Source: Neisseria sicca
Lineage (GTDB): Bacteria; Pseudomonadota; Gammaproteobacteria; Burkholderiales; Neisseriaceae
DNA: 64,000 bases
Reading direction: 5' to 3'
Assembly (NCBI RefSeq): GCF_017753665.1
Contig: NZ_CP072524.1
Span: forward strand, 62,001-126,000
Part shown: positions 29,919 to 37,368 of the stretch, piece after piece
Layout of the letters: each line of letters opens with the position of its first letter
Numbering within the stretch: position 1 is the first letter of the stretch
Program-made: the position numbers and the translations under genes
The notes under the pieces: generated by a model
Database searches by the model: none
What the model saw: the letters and a program-made list of their open reading frames with translations, nothing else
What the model was told of the DNA's origin: nothing

Positions 29919-30731
29919 ATGGATACGAATCGTCCCGATACGCCACAACAAGCGGATGAAAGCCTGGATTGGGAAAGCCGCTTGGAAAAGCTGCGGCAAA
30001 CCCGCCAATTGAACGCACCTTACACACACGCTCCTTTGGTGCGCGAATCTCAAGAGCCAGCCGTCGAGCAGAAGCCCAAAGCCAAAACCGCCAAGCTCGA
30101 CGATGCCAACCGCGATGCCGTCTTGACGGAATATCTGCGCAAATGGCAGGAGGAACACAACACCATGCTGGAGGAAGACGCTGCCGAAACGGCGGAGACC
30201 GATGCAATGGTGATTTTGCAGGAAAACTGGCTGAACGCGCAGTATTCGCTGCAAATGAGTGCGACAGACAGACAAATCGAGTCCACGCGTACAGTTTGGC
30301 TGAACCCGAAACGTAAAACGGTCGAATTTGACGCACCCGTAAAAGAAGAGGCAACGTCGTCTGAAAACGAAAATCCGCAGGCGCAAGAGCAGATTTCAGA
30401 CGACCCCAAAGACGAAACGCCGCCGATTACCGTCAATATCAACGTGTTGAACCCGCAGGTTATCAACCGCAGGGAAGTGTTCTGCATTTCCGAGCAAGAC
30501 CTGAGCGAGCGTTTGATCAAACGCCTGCGCCCACACGTCGCCGACGCAGTCAACGGCATGATACGCACCGCCGTGCAGAAACAAATGGCGCTGTTTACCT
30601 ACCAGCTCCAACAAACCCTCAGCGAACAGGCGCCCGATTTGGTGGAACAGCTTTTGGATTACAACGTGAAAAAAATCCTGAACGACATCAAATACGAAAT
30701 GAAATACAGTCAGGGAAACAAAAAAGCGTGA
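29919..30731 (+). CDS. Conserved hypothetical protein, charged, with intragenic DUS pair
   Basis: A 270-residue soluble protein without signal peptide. The N-terminal half is charged and Gln/Glu-rich. The C-terminal part (SERLIKRLRPHVADAVNGMIRTAVQKQMALFTYQLQQTL) is predicted helical and might oligomerise. A DUS inverted pair lies inside the gene near 30356-30405 and encodes the linker SSENEN...QISDD, so that linker is probably not structured. I recognise no family. The stop lies in a short palindrome (GCGTGATCACGC). Confidence 0.7.
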   Translation: MDTNRPDTPQQADESLDWESRLEKLRQTRQLNAPYTHAPLVRESQEPAVEQKPKAKTAKLDDANRDAVLTEYLRKWQEEHNTMLEEDAAETAETDAMVILQENWLNAQYSLQMSATDRQIESTRTVWLNPKRKTVEFDAPVKEEATSSENENPQAQEQISDDPKDETPPITVNINVLNPQVINRREVFCISEQDLSERLIKRLRPHVADAVNGMIRTAVQKQMALFTYQLQQTLSEQAPDLVEQLLDYNVKKILNDIKYEMKYSQGNKKA

Positions 30732-30765
30732 TCACGCCGCCGCTTCAGGTATCGGACTGAAAATG

Positions 30766-30794
30766 CTGATTTTTCCGCCGATTTTGTATATAAT
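30766..30794 (+). promoter_or_regulatory. Promoter of candidate small RNA / DUF3465 gene
   Basis: A consensus -10 TATAAT at 30789-30794 with a weak -35 (CTGATT, 30766-30771) at 17 bp. Transcription would start near 30801, directly before two hairpins. Confidence 0.6.
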
Positions 30795-30800
30795 GGTGGC

Positions 30801-30865
30801 TCACGTTATCGTGATTTAACTCCTTTCAAATAATTTATGCCCGATGAACCGTCGGGCATTTTTTT
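30801..30865 (+). ncRNA. Candidate small RNA with terminator, about 65 nt
   Basis: Behind the TATAAT at 30789 the transcript would fold TCACG-TTAT-CGTGA (30801-30814), leave a single-stranded stretch with AACTCCTTTC (30819-30827), and end in a strong hairpin ATGCCCGA...TCGGGCAT followed by seven T (30837-30865). The single-stranded AACTCCTTTC is complementary to Shine-Dalgarno sequences. This layout is typical of Hfq-dependent trans-acting sRNAs. It could instead be a leader attenuator for the DUF3465 gene starting at 30879. No name is assigned. Confidence 0.5.
30837..30865 (+). terminator. Intrinsic terminator upstream of DUF3465 gene
   Basis: Eight-bp stem ATGCCCGA / TCGGGCAT plus T7. It contains no DUS and lies between a consensus -10 and the start codon at 30879, so it would end most transcripts before the gene. 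Confidence 0.8.
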
Positions 30866-30878
30866 GGGCACGGATTTT

Positions 30879-31442
30879 ATGAATAAAAACAAATGGATTT
30901 GGATACTGATTGTTGCCGCAGTGGTAGTCGGTTATCAAAAAATGCAGCAGGGGCGGCAGGGTCAGGCAGCGGATGCCGTACCCACCCAAACACAGACCCA
31001 AACCCAAGCGGAAAAACGCCCATCCGAACAGCCCCAGCCTGAGCAGCCTTCATCCAAAAAGTCGGAACCGAAGCAGCCGAAGAACGACCGCCAAGCAGGA
31101 CAGGGCAGCGCGGAACAAATATTGCAGCAAGCCTTTGAAAACCAAGAGAGCGATATTCAGGTGAAGGGCTCAGGTACGGTTCTGAAAACGCTGCCCGACG
31201 ACAACCAAGGCACGCGCCATCAGCGTTTTATCTTGAAACTGTCGAGCGGGCAAACGCTTTTAGTGGCGCACAACATCGACCTCGCCGACAAAATTAAAGG
31301 CTTGAAAAAAGGCGATAAAGTCGGCTTCTACGGCGAATACGAATGGTCGGAGCAGGGCGGCGTCCTCCATTGGACGCACCACGACCCCGCAGGCCGCCAT
31401 ACCGACGGCTGGTTGGAGCACAACGGACGGGTTTATCAATAA
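30879..31442 (+). CDS. DUF3465 domain protein, membrane-anchored
   Basis: A 187-residue protein with an N-terminal membrane anchor (NKWIWILIVAAVVVGY), a low-complexity Gln/Pro/Thr linker (about residues 30-75), and a C-terminal DUF3465-type domain (QHRFIL-like HQRFILKLSSGQTLLVAHNIDLADKI, then GVLHWTHHDPAGRHTDGWL). The domain has conserved histidines and resembles an OB-like fold; its function is not known. I start at ATG 30879 because the frame upstream runs through a terminator hairpin. The ribosome binding site is weak. Confidence 0.75.
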   Translation: MNKNKWIWILIVAAVVVGYQKMQQGRQGQAADAVPTQTQTQTQAEKRPSEQPQPEQPSSKKSEPKQPKNDRQAGQGSAEQILQQAFENQESDIQVKGSGTVLKTLPDDNQGTRHQRFILKLSSGQTLLVAHNIDLADKIKGLKKGDKVGFYGEYEWSEQGGVLHWTHHDPAGRHTDGWLEHNGRVYQ

Positions 31443-31460
31443 AAGCTTGGAAAGATTGCA

Positions 31461-31494
31461 AAAGGTCGTCTGAAAAACGTTTTCAGACGACCTT
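31461..31494. terminator. DUS terminator after DUF3465 gene, joined to IS copy A
   Basis: AAAAGGTCGTCTGAAAA / TTTTCAGACGACCTT stem, 19 bp past the stop. The IS30-family element starts in the next base, after the last T. Confidence 0.85.
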
Positions 31495-32568
31495 GGATTC
31501 GGATTTCAAGTGCAACACTAGTGTATCAGTGGTTTGAACAGATTCAAGAATAAAACACTTGGCGTTTCGTAGCCAAGTGTTTTTCTTGGCCGGTGGTTCA
31601 ATTCATCTTGAACCCTGCGTATCTCCCGATTGCTGATGTTTCGGAAATCGGTTTGTTTGGGGAAATATTGGCGGATGAGTCCGTTGGTGTTCTCATTCAG
31701 CCCTTTCTCCCAAGAATGGTAGGGGCGGCAAAAATAGGTTTTCGCCTTCAATGCTTCGGCTATTTTGGTGTGTTGATAGAACTCTTTGCCGTTATCCATA
31801 GTGATGGTGTGCACTCTGGCTTTATGTGCCTTTAATGCCCTAACGGCTGCCAGAGCAGTGTCTTCGGCTTTGAGGCTATCCAATTTGCAGACGATGGTGT
31901 AGCGGGTAACGCGTTCGACCAAGGTCAGTAATGCGCTTTTCTGTCCTTTGCCGACGATGGTGTCGGCTTCCCAATCGCCGATGCGGGCTTTCTGGTCGAC
32001 GATGGCGGGTCGGTTTTCTATGCCGACGCGGTTGGGCACTTTGCCTCTGGTCCATGTGCTGCCGTAGCGTTTGCGGTAGGGTTTGCTGCATATTCTGAGG
32101 TGTTGCCACAAGGTGCCGCCGTTGCTTTTGTCTTGGCGGAGGTAGCGGTAAATGGTGCTGTGGTGGAGTGTTATCCCGTGATGTTTGCGCAGGTAGGCGC
32201 ATACTTGTTCGGGACTGAGTTTGCGGCGGATAAGGGTGTCGATGTGTTGAATCAGCTGCGAATCAAGCTTATAGGGCTTTCGCTTACGCTGTTTGATAGT
32301 CCGGCTCTGCTTCTGTGCTTTTTCGGCACTGTATTGCTGCCCTTGGGTGCGGTGCCGTCTGATTTCGCGGCTGATGGTGCTTTTGTGGCGGTTAAGCTGT
32401 TTGGCGATTTCTGTGACGGTGCAGTGGCGGGACAGGTATTGGATATGGTATCGTTCGTCTTGGGTCAGTTGTGTGTAGCTCATGGCAATCTTTCTTGCAG
32501 GAAAGGCCGTATGCTACCGCATACTGGCCTTTTTCTGTTAGGGAAAGTTGCACTTCAAATGCGAATCC
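31495..32568 (-). mobile_element. IS1655-like element (IS30 family), copy A
   Basis: 1,074 bp bounded by imperfect inverted repeats GGATTCGGATTTCAAGTGCA (left) and the complement of GGATTCGCATTTGAAGTGCA (right). The flanks carry the direct repeat CGACCT (31488-31493 and 32571-32576), which is part of a DUS. Copy B at 35359-36432 has the same length and opposite orientation. Confidence 0.85.
31518..32483 (-). CDS. IS30-family transposase, copy A
   Basis: A 321-residue transposase. The N-terminal helix-turn-helix is LTQDERYHIQYLSRHCTVTEIAKQLNRHKSTISREI. The DDE catalytic core has DWEADTI, ITMDNGKEF and NENTNGLIRQYFPK. It looks intact. It differs from copy B at only about a dozen residues (for example CTVTEIA versus CTIAEIA), so both could be active. 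Confidence 0.93.
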   Translation of the reverse strand: MSYTQLTQDERYHIQYLSRHCTVTEIAKQLNRHKSTISREIRRHRTQGQQYSAEKAQKQSRTIKQRKRKPYKLDSQLIQHIDTLIRRKLSPEQVCAYLRKHHGITLHHSTIYRYLRQDKSNGGTLWQHLRICSKPYRKRYGSTWTRGKVPNRVGIENRPAIVDQKARIGDWEADTIVGKGQKSALLTLVERVTRYTIVCKLDSLKAEDTALAAVRALKAHKARVHTITMDNGKEFYQHTKIAEALKAKTYFCRPYHSWEKGLNENTNGLIRQYFPKQTDFRNISNREIRRVQDELNHRPRKTLGYETPSVLFLNLFKPLIH

Positions 32569-32598
32569 GCCGACCTTCTCTTATGGTTCAAATAATTT

Positions 32599-33237
32599 TT
32601 ATTTCTTCGCCGCCCTTCTCGCGCGGATGACTTCGATCACGCCCGGCAGGATGGAAATCACGATAATCGCCACCATCACCAACGCCAGATTGTTTTTCAC
32701 CACCGGAATATTGGCGAAGAAATAGCCGGCATAGGAAAACGATACTACCCACAATACCGCGCCGATGATGTTGTAGCGGATGAAAGTGCCGTAGTGCATG
32801 CTGCCCATGCCTGCGACAAACGGAGCAAACGTGCGCACAATCGGGACGAAGCGGGCGATGATGATGGTTTTGCCGCCGTGTTTTTCGTAGAACGCGTGGG
32901 TTTTCTCCAGATACGACTGGCGGAAGATTTTGGAATCGGGGTTGGCAAAGAGTTTGCGCCCGAAAAACTTGCCGATCATGAAGTTGGCGGCATCGCCCAA
33001 AATCGCGGCGGCCAAAAGCAGTGCAATCATGACATGAATATTCATGCTGCCGACCGCGGCAATCCCGCCCGCGGCAAACAGCAGCGAATCGCCCGGTAGA
33101 AACGGCGTAACCACCAAGCCCGTTTCGCAGAAAATAATCAAAAACAACACCGCGTAAATCCATACGCCGTATTGCGCGGAAATCTCGACCAAATGCTGGT
33201 CGATGTGGAGGATAAAATCAATAAGGGTCGAAATCAC
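32599..33237 (-). CDS. DedA family membrane protein
   Basis: A 212-residue inner-membrane protein of the DedA/SNARE-associated superfamily, proposed to flip phospholipids such as undecaprenyl phosphate. Family motifs are FLPGDSLLFAAG near residue 48, GDAANFMIG, and the conserved RFVPIVRTFAPFVAGMG. The gene lies just inside IS copy A; the IS is 30 bp past its stop. GGAAGAT lies about 7 bp before the ATG. Confidence 0.9.
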   Translation of the reverse strand: MISTLIDFILHIDQHLVEISAQYGVWIYAVLFLIIFCETGLVVTPFLPGDSLLFAAGGIAAVGSMNIHVMIALLLAAAILGDAANFMIGKFFGRKLFANPDSKIFRQSYLEKTHAFYEKHGGKTIIIARFVPIVRTFAPFVAGMGSMHYGTFIRYNIIGAVLWVVSFSYAGYFFANIPVVKNNLALVMVAIIVISILPGVIEVIRARRAAKK

Positions 33238-33415
33238 GAAATCTTCCTGAAATGAAAAAGACAGGGGTCGTCTGAAAACAGACGCGTCGCCAAATGTCTG
33301 CCATTGTATATGAAACCCATGCCGCGCGCCCCTTTTTCAGACGACCCCGCGCCTTGATACGCGCTGACAAAACAACGTACAATAAACCCGATTCCAACCC
33401 ATCCGGTATGCCTTT
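33238..33415. promoter_or_regulatory. Divergent region dedA / hda
   Basis: It holds two facing DUS copies (33266-33279 and 33340-33352) separated by 60 bp. A possible hda promoter is TTGATA (33354-33359) and TACAAT (33378-33383) at 18 bp spacing. Confidence 0.5.
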
Positions 33416-34084
33416 GTGAACCAGCTTATTTTCGACTTCGCCGAACGCGGCTATCCCGGTTTCGACAAATTCCTCGGAACGGAAAATGCCGAACTGGTCT
33501 ATGTGTTACAGCATAAACACGACCCGTTTATCTACGTCTGGGGCGAAGAAGGCGCGGGCAAAAGCCACCTGTTGCGCGCGTGGGTTGCCCAAGCGCTCGA
33601 CGCGGGGAAAAAAGCCGTCTATATCGACGCCGCCGCCACGCCCCTGACCGAAGCTGCCCTTGAAGCCGACTACCTCGCCATCGACCAAATCGAAAAACTG
33701 GGCAACGAAGAACAAGCCCTCCTGTTTGCCGTATTCAACCGTTTCCGCAACAGCGGCAAAGGCTTTCTGCTGTTAAGTTCAGAACACACCCCCCAACAGC
33801 TCGTCATCCGCGAAGACTTGCGCACCCGCATGGCGTACTGCCTCGTTTACGAAGTCAAACCCCTGACCGACCAAGAAAAAATCGACGCGCTCGTCAGTAT
33901 GGCGGCGGCGCGCCAAGTTACCATAGACCCCGAAATCTTCGAATACCTGCTCAACCACTGGCGGCGCGACATGGACAGCCTGATGCAGATGCTCGACACG
34001 CTGGACAACTACGCCGTTACCATGGGCAAACGCATCACCCTGCCGCTTCTGCGCCAGCTTTTGAAACAACAGGAAACCCAATGA
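33416..34084 (+). CDS. hda: DnaA regulatory inactivator Hda (DnaA-related ATPase)
   Basis: AAA+ protein that, bound to the replication clamp, triggers ATP hydrolysis by DnaA after initiation. 222 residues. It starts with GTG at 33416; no ATG is available, and the clamp-binding motif QLIFDF follows directly at residues 3-8, which fixes the start. Walker A is GEEGAGKS near residue 43; sensor motifs lie in LSSEHTPQQL and RTRMAYCLVYEV. The stop overlaps the next gene (ATGA), a pairing with the HAD gene. Confidence 0.9.
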   Translation: MNQLIFDFAERGYPGFDKFLGTENAELVYVLQHKHDPFIYVWGEEGAGKSHLLRAWVAQALDAGKKAVYIDAAATPLTEAALEADYLAIDQIEKLGNEEQALLFAVFNRFRNSGKGFLLLSSEHTPQQLVIREDLRTRMAYCLVYEVKPLTDQEKIDALVSMAAARQVTIDPEIFEYLLNHWRRDMDSLMQMLDTLDNYAVTMGKRITLPLLRQLLKQQETQ

Positions 34085-34749
34085 AAAACCTCGCCATTTT
34101 CGACCTCGACAACACCCTTATCAACACCGATTCCGACCACTCTTGGCCGCAATACCTCATTAAAAAAGGGCTGGTTGACGCTGCCGAAACCGAAGCACAA
34201 AACGAAAAATTCTACCGCGACTACCAAAACGGCTGCCTCGACATCGACGCCTTCCTCAAATTCCACCTCGCCCCGCTCGCCCGTTACAGCAAAGAAGAGC
34301 TGGCGGAATTTCACCGCGAATTTATGGCAGAGTTCATCACGCCCTACATTTCGCCCATGCAGCGTATGCTGGTACAGAGCCACCAAATGGCGGGCGACGA
34401 AACCCTAGTTATCTCCTCGACCAACGAGTTCATCATCACCCCCATCTGCCACCTTTTCGGCATCACCAACATCATCGGTACCCAACTCGAAACCGGTGCC
34501 GACGGCCGCTACACCGGCAACTACATCGGCACGCCCAGCCTCAAAGAAGGCAAAATCACCCGCCTGAACCAATGGCTCGCCGAACGCGGCGAAACGCTCG
34601 AAAGCTATGGCAAAACCTATTTTTACAGCGACTCCAAAAACGACCTGCCGCTGCTGCGCCTCGTCAACGAACCCATCGCCGTCAACCCCGATGCCGAGCT
34701 GGAACAGGAAGCCAAAGCAAAAGGTTGGCCGATATTGAACTTCAAATAA
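34081..34749 (+). CDS. HAD-superfamily phosphatase, subfamily IB (SerB-like)
   Basis: A 222-residue cytoplasmic hydrolase. Motif I is FDLDNTL (residues 7-13), motif II ISSTNEF near 111, the lysine motif SLKEGK near 154, and motif IV YSDSKNDLPLL near 182. Cap insertion suits small phosphate esters. Subfamily IB includes phosphoserine phosphatases, but this length and the SSTNE motif fit the broader 'HAD-IB hydrolase' group, so the substrate is open. It overlaps hda by 4 bp. Confidence 0.88.
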   Translation: MKNLAIFDLDNTLINTDSDHSWPQYLIKKGLVDAAETEAQNEKFYRDYQNGCLDIDAFLKFHLAPLARYSKEELAEFHREFMAEFITPYISPMQRMLVQSHQMAGDETLVISSTNEFIITPICHLFGITNIIGTQLETGADGRYTGNYIGTPSLKEGKITRLNQWLAERGETLESYGKTYFYSDSKNDLPLLRLVNEPIAVNPDAELEQEAKAKGWPILNFK

Positions 34750-34787
34750 GCAACACCGCGCCCGCCGCCCAAACGGGCGCAATATCG

Positions 34788-34996
34788 TAACGTGGGCTTC
34801 ACCCTCGAAAACAAAGGTCGTCTGAAAATAGCACAACCCCGTAGCGTGGGCTTCGCCCGCGAAAAACAAAGGTCGTCTGAAAATAGCACACCCCCGTAGC
34901 GTGGGCTTCGCCCGCGAAAAACAAAGGTCGTCTGAAAATAGCACAACCCCGTAGCGTGTGCTTAGCCCACGGAAAACAAAGGGTCGTCTGAAAACC
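34788..34996 (+). repeat. 55-bp tandem repeat carrying DUS and a hairpin, about 3.7 copies
   Basis: DUS copies recur at 34815, 34870, 34925 and about 34980, a period of 55 bp. Each unit has a small hairpin (CGTGGGC TTC GCCCGCG), AAAAACAA, the DUS AGGTCGTCTGAAA and ATAGCACAACCCC. Inner units are nearly identical; the outer ones have drifted (CTTCACCC, CTTAGCCC). All DUS are in the same direction, unlike the paired terminators. It fills the gap between the HAD gene and the tonB-like gene. Confidence 0.9.
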
Positions 34997-35052
34997 AATA
35001 AAAACAAATTCCCCCTAAACCCTCTACAAATCGACAAATAAGGAAAACACCC

Positions 35053-35352
35053 ATGTCCATCCGCGCCATCATCCCCGCCCTGATGCTTGCCTTCGTCCTA
35101 CCCGCAACCGCGCAAACCGTCAACCCGGCAGAATACGCCCCCGCATCCCAAAATCCCGCACAACCCATCAAACCCGTCAAACTATCCATCTTGGTTTCCC
35201 CCGAAGGCAAAGCCGTAGAAGTCCACATCCTCGAATCCAGCGGTTATGAAGGGCTCGACGAAACAGCCGTCGCAACCGCCAAAAAAGACAAATACAAAGC
35301 CGCCGGATACTGGGTGAAATATAAAGGAACCATCGAGTTTAAAAACCAATAG
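35053..35352 (+). CDS. Small periplasmic TonB C-terminal domain protein
   Basis: A 99-residue protein with a signal peptide (MSIRAIIPALMLAFVLPATAQ) and a TonB-like C-terminal domain: VKLSILVSPEGKAVEVHILESSGYEGLDETAVATAKKDKY. Such stand-alone domains lack the membrane anchor and Pro-rich spacer of TonB, so it cannot act as an energy transducer by itself. Role unknown; it could bind outer-membrane receptors or peptidoglycan. The stop codon is 2 bp from the DUS half that marks IS copy B. Confidence 0.85.
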   Translation: MSIRAIIPALMLAFVLPATAQTVNPAEYAPASQNPAQPIKPVKLSILVSPEGKAVEVHILESSGYEGLDETAVATAKKDKYKAAGYWVKYKGTIEFKNQ

Positions 35353-35358
35353 GTCGGC

Positions 35359-36432
35359 GGATTCGCATTTGAAGTGCAACTTTCCCTAACAGAAAAAGGC
35401 CAGTATGCGGTAGCATACGGCCTTTCCTGCAAGAAAGATTGCCATGAGCTACACACAACTGACCCAAGACGAACGATACCATATCCAATACCTGTCCCGC
35501 CACTGCACCATCGCCGAAATCGCCAAACAGCTTAACCGACACAAAAGCACCATCAGCCGCGAAATCAGACGGCACCGCACCCAAGGGCAGCAATACAGCG
35601 CCGAAAAAGCCCAGCGGCAAAGCCGGACTACCAAACAGCGCCAGCGAAAGCCCTATAAGCTCGATTCGCAACTGATTCAGCACATCGACACCCTTATCCG
35701 CCGCAAACTCAGTCCTGAACAAGTATGCGCCTACCTGAGCAAACACCACCAAATCACGCTCCACCACAGCACCATTTACCGCTACCTTCGCCAAGACAAA
35801 AGCAACGGCGGCACGTTGTGGCAACACCTCAGAATATGCAGCAAACCCTACCGCAAACGCTACGGCAGCACATGGACCAGAGGCAAAGTGCCCAACCGCG
35901 TCGGCATAGAAAACCGACCCGCTATCGTCGACCAGAAAACCCGCATCGGCGATTGGGAAGCCGACACCATCATCGGCAAAGGACAGAAAAGCGCATTACT
36001 GACCTTGGTCGAACGCGTTACCCGCTACACCATCGTCTGCAAATTGGATAGCCTCAAAGCCGAAGACACTGCTCTGGCAGCCGTTAGGGCATTAAAGGCA
36101 CATAAAGCCAGAGTGCACACCATCACCATGGACAACGGCAAAGAGTTCTACCAACACACCAAAATAGCCAAAGCATTGAAGGCGGAGACTTATTTTTGCC
36201 GCCCCTACCATTCTTGGGAAAAAGGGCTGAATGAGAACACCAACGGACTCATCCGACAATATTTCCCCAAGCAAACCGATTTCCGAAACATCAGCGATCG
36301 GGAGATACGCAGGGTTCAAGATGAGTTGAACCACCGGCCAAGAAAAACACTTGGCTACGAAACGCCAAGTGTTTTATTCTTGAATCTGTTCAAACCACTG
36401 ATACACTAGTGTTGCACTTGAAATCCGAATCC
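35359..36432 (+). mobile_element. IS1655-like element (IS30 family), copy B
   Basis: 1,074 bp, same ends as copy A and opposite orientation. The direct repeat AGGTCG flanks it (35351-35356 and 36434-36439). The right copy is part of a complete DUS, the left one is its cut half. Confidence 0.85.
35444..36409 (+). CDS. IS30-family transposase, copy B
   Basis: 321 residues and apparently intact: helix-turn-helix near residues 5-45, then DDE motifs DWEADTI, ITMDNGKEF and NENTNGLIRQYFPK. Nearly identical to copy A; the two genes point away from each other across about 2.8 kb of host DNA. Confidence 0.93.
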   Translation: MSYTQLTQDERYHIQYLSRHCTIAEIAKQLNRHKSTISREIRRHRTQGQQYSAEKAQRQSRTTKQRQRKPYKLDSQLIQHIDTLIRRKLSPEQVCAYLSKHHQITLHHSTIYRYLRQDKSNGGTLWQHLRICSKPYRKRYGSTWTRGKVPNRVGIENRPAIVDQKTRIGDWEADTIIGKGQKSALLTLVERVTRYTIVCKLDSLKAEDTALAAVRALKAHKARVHTITMDNGKEFYQHTKIAKALKAETYFCRPYHSWEKGLNENTNGLIRQYFPKQTDFRNISDREIRRVQDELNHRPRKTLGYETPSVLFLNLFKPLIH

Positions 36433-36445
36433 AAGGTCGTCTGAA

Positions 36446-36766
36446 ATGTCCGCGTTCAAACCCGTCATCGTTACCACTACCGCACCGACCCGCGAAGAAG
36501 CCGAAAAAATCGGCGGCCTGCTTTTGGAAAAACACCTCGCCGCCTGCGTGCAATACGAAACCATCACCAGCCAATACCTTTGGAACGGCGAAATCTGCCG
36601 CGACGACGAAATCCGCATCACCATCAAAACCTCGCGCCACTGCTACCGCGAAATCCAAAAAACCATCATCGCCAACCACAGCTACGAATGCCCACAAATC
36701 CTGATGCAAAACGTATCGCGCGGATACGCCCCCTATTTGCGCTGGCTGAAGCAGAGTTTAGGTTGA
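36446..36766 (+). CDS. cutA: CutA1 divalent-ion tolerance protein
   Basis: A 106-residue trimeric PII-like protein; historically linked to copper tolerance, true role uncertain. Family motifs are VTTTAPTREEAEKIGG near the N terminus, CVQYETITSQYLWNGEI and the HSYECPQI motif near residue 78. The start ATG shares its A with the end of a DUS (36434-36446); AAGG inside the DUS, 9 bp upstream, is the only ribosome binding site. IS copy B ends 13 bp before the start, so the native promoter has been displaced. Confidence 0.9.
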   Translation: MSAFKPVIVTTTAPTREEAEKIGGLLLEKHLAACVQYETITSQYLWNGEICRDDEIRITIKTSRHCYREIQKTIIANHSYECPQILMQNVSRGYAPYLRWLKQSLG

Positions 36767-36897
36767 TAAAACAGCCGCGCCGTCTGAAAAACGCTCAAGC
36801 ATCATTATGAATTTACAGGGAAGTCCACTATAATGACGGCTTTTGATTTTCAGACGACCTCCGTCTGCATCCGCAATCCCAAACCAAAAGGAAACCC

Positions 36898-37281
36898 ATG
36901 TTCCGCACCATGCTCGGCGGCAAGATACACCGCGCCACCGTTACCGAAGCCGACCTCAATTACGTCGGCAGCATCACCATAGACCAAGACCTGCTCGACG
37001 CCGCAGGCATCCTCGTTAACGAAAAAGTCGCCATCGTCAACAACAACAACGGCGAACGCTTCGAAACCTACACCATTCCCGGCGAACGCGGCAGCGGCGT
37101 CGTCTGCCTCAACGGTGCCGCAGCACGGCTCGTCCAAAAAGGCGACATCGTGATCATCATGTCCTACGTTATGCTGTCCGAACCCGAAATCGCCGCGCAC
37201 GAACCCAAAGTCGTCCTTGTGGACGAACACAACAAAATCCGCGACATCCTCTCCTACGAGCCGCCGCACACCGTCCTATAA
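36898..37281 (+). CDS. panD: Aspartate 1-decarboxylase
   Basis: Makes beta-alanine for pantothenate synthesis. 127 residues. It self-cleaves between Gly24 and Ser25 (NYVGSIT), and Ser25 becomes the pyruvoyl cofactor; both residues are in place. Also seen: KVAIVNNNNGERFETYTIPGERGSG and LNGAAARLVQKGD. AAAAGGA is 6 bp upstream. A likely -10 is TATAATG at about 36830. DUS hairpin follows. Confidence 0.96.
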   Translation: MFRTMLGGKIHRATVTEADLNYVGSITIDQDLLDAAGILVNEKVAIVNNNNGERFETYTIPGERGSGVVCLNGAAARLVQKGDIVIIMSYVMLSEPEIAAHEPKVVLVDEHNKIRDILSYEPPHTVL

Positions 37282-37286
37282 AACAC

Positions 37287-37350
37287 AAAGGTCGTCTGAA
37301 ACCGCAAAATCCGCTTTCAGACGACCTTTCAGCCATTTTCAGACGACCTT
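37287..37350. terminator. Triple DUS cluster after panD
   Basis: AAAGGTCGTCTGAAA at 37287 pairs with TTTCAGACGACCTTT at 37315-37329. A third copy, TTTTCAGACGACC, follows at 37336-37349, 20 bp before kdsA. The third copy gives the forward arm a second possible partner. Confidence 0.8.
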
Positions 37351-37368
37351 CGAGAAAGCCCCATCATC

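Noticed and set aside
34788..34996. CRISPR array
   Set aside because: The repeats are contiguous 55-bp units without unique spacers and contain DUS; no cas genes are nearby.
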